Assembly: GCA_028280415.1 (NCBI GenBank)
Contig: JANQLV010000065.1
Coordinates: 1 to 64,000 of the forward strand
Length of the DNA: 64,000 bases
Origin: Saprospiraceae bacterium
GTDB lineage: Bacteria > Bacteroidota > Bacteroidia > Chitinophagales > Saprospiraceae
Reading direction: 5' to 3'
Under the pieces are notes generated by a model. The model was not told where the DNA came from, did no database searches, and worked only from the letters and a program-made list of their open reading frames with translations. Below are positions 63,537 to 64,000 of this stretch, piece after piece (position 1 is the first letter of the stretch; the number at the start of each line of letters is the position of its first letter). The position numbers were made by a program, and so were the translations under genes.

Positions 63537-64000
63537 GTGGCAGACAAAAAAGCATATTTTACTCAAAAACTATTGGAATGGTTTGAATACAACCATCGCC
63601 CAATGCCCTGGAAAGGGATTAAAAATCCGTATTTCATCTGGCTTTCGGAAATTATTCTACAGCAAACCAGGGTAGAACAAGGGATGCCATATTATGAACA
63701 TTTTATTGAAAAATATCCTACGGTATTTGATCTGGCCAATGCTACAGAAGATGAGGTCATGAAATCCTGGGAAGGACTGGGCTATTATTCCAGAGCAAGG
63801 AATTTACACACTGCTGCAAAGCAGATTGTAGAAGAAGAGCAGGGGCTGTTTCCAGCTACTTACGAAGCTATTAAAAAGCTGAAAGGAGTAGGCCCTTATA
63901 CCGCTGCGGCTATAGCTTCTTTTGCTTTTGACTTGCCCTATGCAGTTGTCGATGGTAATGTTTACCGGGTACTTTCAAGAGTTTTCGGGATTGATACTCC
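63537..64000 (+). CDS. mutY: A/G-specific adenine glycosylase MutY (3' end outside window)
   Basis: Removes adenine mispaired with 8-oxoguanine. The frame starts at a GTG (63537) and runs off the window after 154 codons. Visible motifs are WLSEIILQQTRVEQGMPYYEHF, the helix-hairpin-helix LKGVGPYTAAAIASFAF, and AVVDGNVYRVLSRVFGI with the catalytic Asp. The Fe-S cluster and the 8-oxoG recognition domain lie beyond the window. I chose GTG because the sigma terminator precedes it and homologues begin near this point. Confidence 0.93.
   Translation, partial: MADKKAYFTQKLLEWFEYNHRPMPWKGIKNPYFIWLSEIILQQTRVEQGMPYYEHFIEKYPTVFDLANATEDEVMKSWEGLGYYSRARNLHTAAKQIVEEEQGLFPATYEAIKKLKGVGPYTAAAIASFAFDLPYAVVDGNVYRVLSRVFGIDT

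Noticed and set aside
1-64000. CRISPR arrays, tRNA or rRNA genes, IS elements or phage genes
   Set aside because: I looked for repeated spacers, TpsiC-loop words, transposase-like proteins and inverted-end elements and found none; a tRNAscan or IS finder run would be decisive.

Overview
The window is an ordinary chromosomal stretch of a Bacteroidota bacterium. It has about 50 protein genes on both strands and no phage, plasmid, insertion-sequence, CRISPR, tRNA or rRNA signal that I could find. The phylum call rests on type IX secretion sorting domains of both kinds (type A at 1-1927, type B at 50860-52614), repeated promoters of the form TTTG-N20-TAnnTTTG, paired OmpH/Skp genes next to murI, LytS/LytTR two-component genes, a SecA of 1104 residues with an extra insertion, and frequent SPII lipoproteins. 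A Saprospiria-like or neighbouring lineage is my guess (FAS1 plus T9SS, tandem AMP-forming ligases); the sequence alone does not fix it.

Layout. 1-1927: the 3' part of a large secreted repeat protein (510-bp repeats, FAS1, type A sorting domain). 2024-6523 (minus): a small polysaccharide gene group (two GT4, one deacetylase, one GT2). 6674-9346: GH78 alpha-L-rhamnosidase. 9414-11354 (minus): PAS histidine kinase. 11607-15467: two tandem acyl-CoA synthetases. 15755-24575: a degenerate M48-like lipoprotein, mnmG, a conserved protein of unknown function, a VanY-like peptidase, an aspartoacylase-family hydrolase, then a LytTR regulator beside an arginyl/leucyl-tRNA-protein transferase-like gene. 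24669-26645 (minus): ompH-ompH-murI. 27160-37446: hutH, a MscS channel, adenine deaminase, an OmpA/PD40 protein, a PAP2-like membrane protein, dapD and an ALDH7-type dehydrogenase. 37447-38354 is a 908-bp gene-free stretch. 38355-42617: two membrane-anchored TPR/SHOCT paralogues, a lipoprotein and a LytS/LytTR pair. 42774-45765: CBS protein, a one-POTRA BamA-like protein and nadK. 45850-53418: cyclase-family hydrolase, a membrane protein, an ECF sigma/anti-sigma/DUF4097-like locus, and a lipoprotein with a type B sorted protein. 53883-64000: secA, deoC, a SPOR protein, rodA, tgt, an lptF/lptG-type permease, a second ECF sigma factor and the 5' part of mutY.

Many genes serve the cell envelope: polysaccharide synthesis and trimming, peptidoglycan precursors and shape (murI, dapD, VanY, rodA), outer-membrane protein and LPS transport (OmpH, POTRA barrel, LptF/G), and surface proteins exported by Sec then T9SS. 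Several regulators (two LytTR, two ECF, one PAS kinase) lie beside envelope genes. The most interesting non-coding structure is a set of heptanucleotide-periodic arrays and long imperfect hairpins in intergenic gaps. I did not find an obviously new defence or biosynthetic system. The best candidates for undescribed biology are the TPR/SHOCT paralogue pair, the conserved unknown protein at 18756-20177, the transferase-regulator pair at 22760-24575 and the heptamer arrays.
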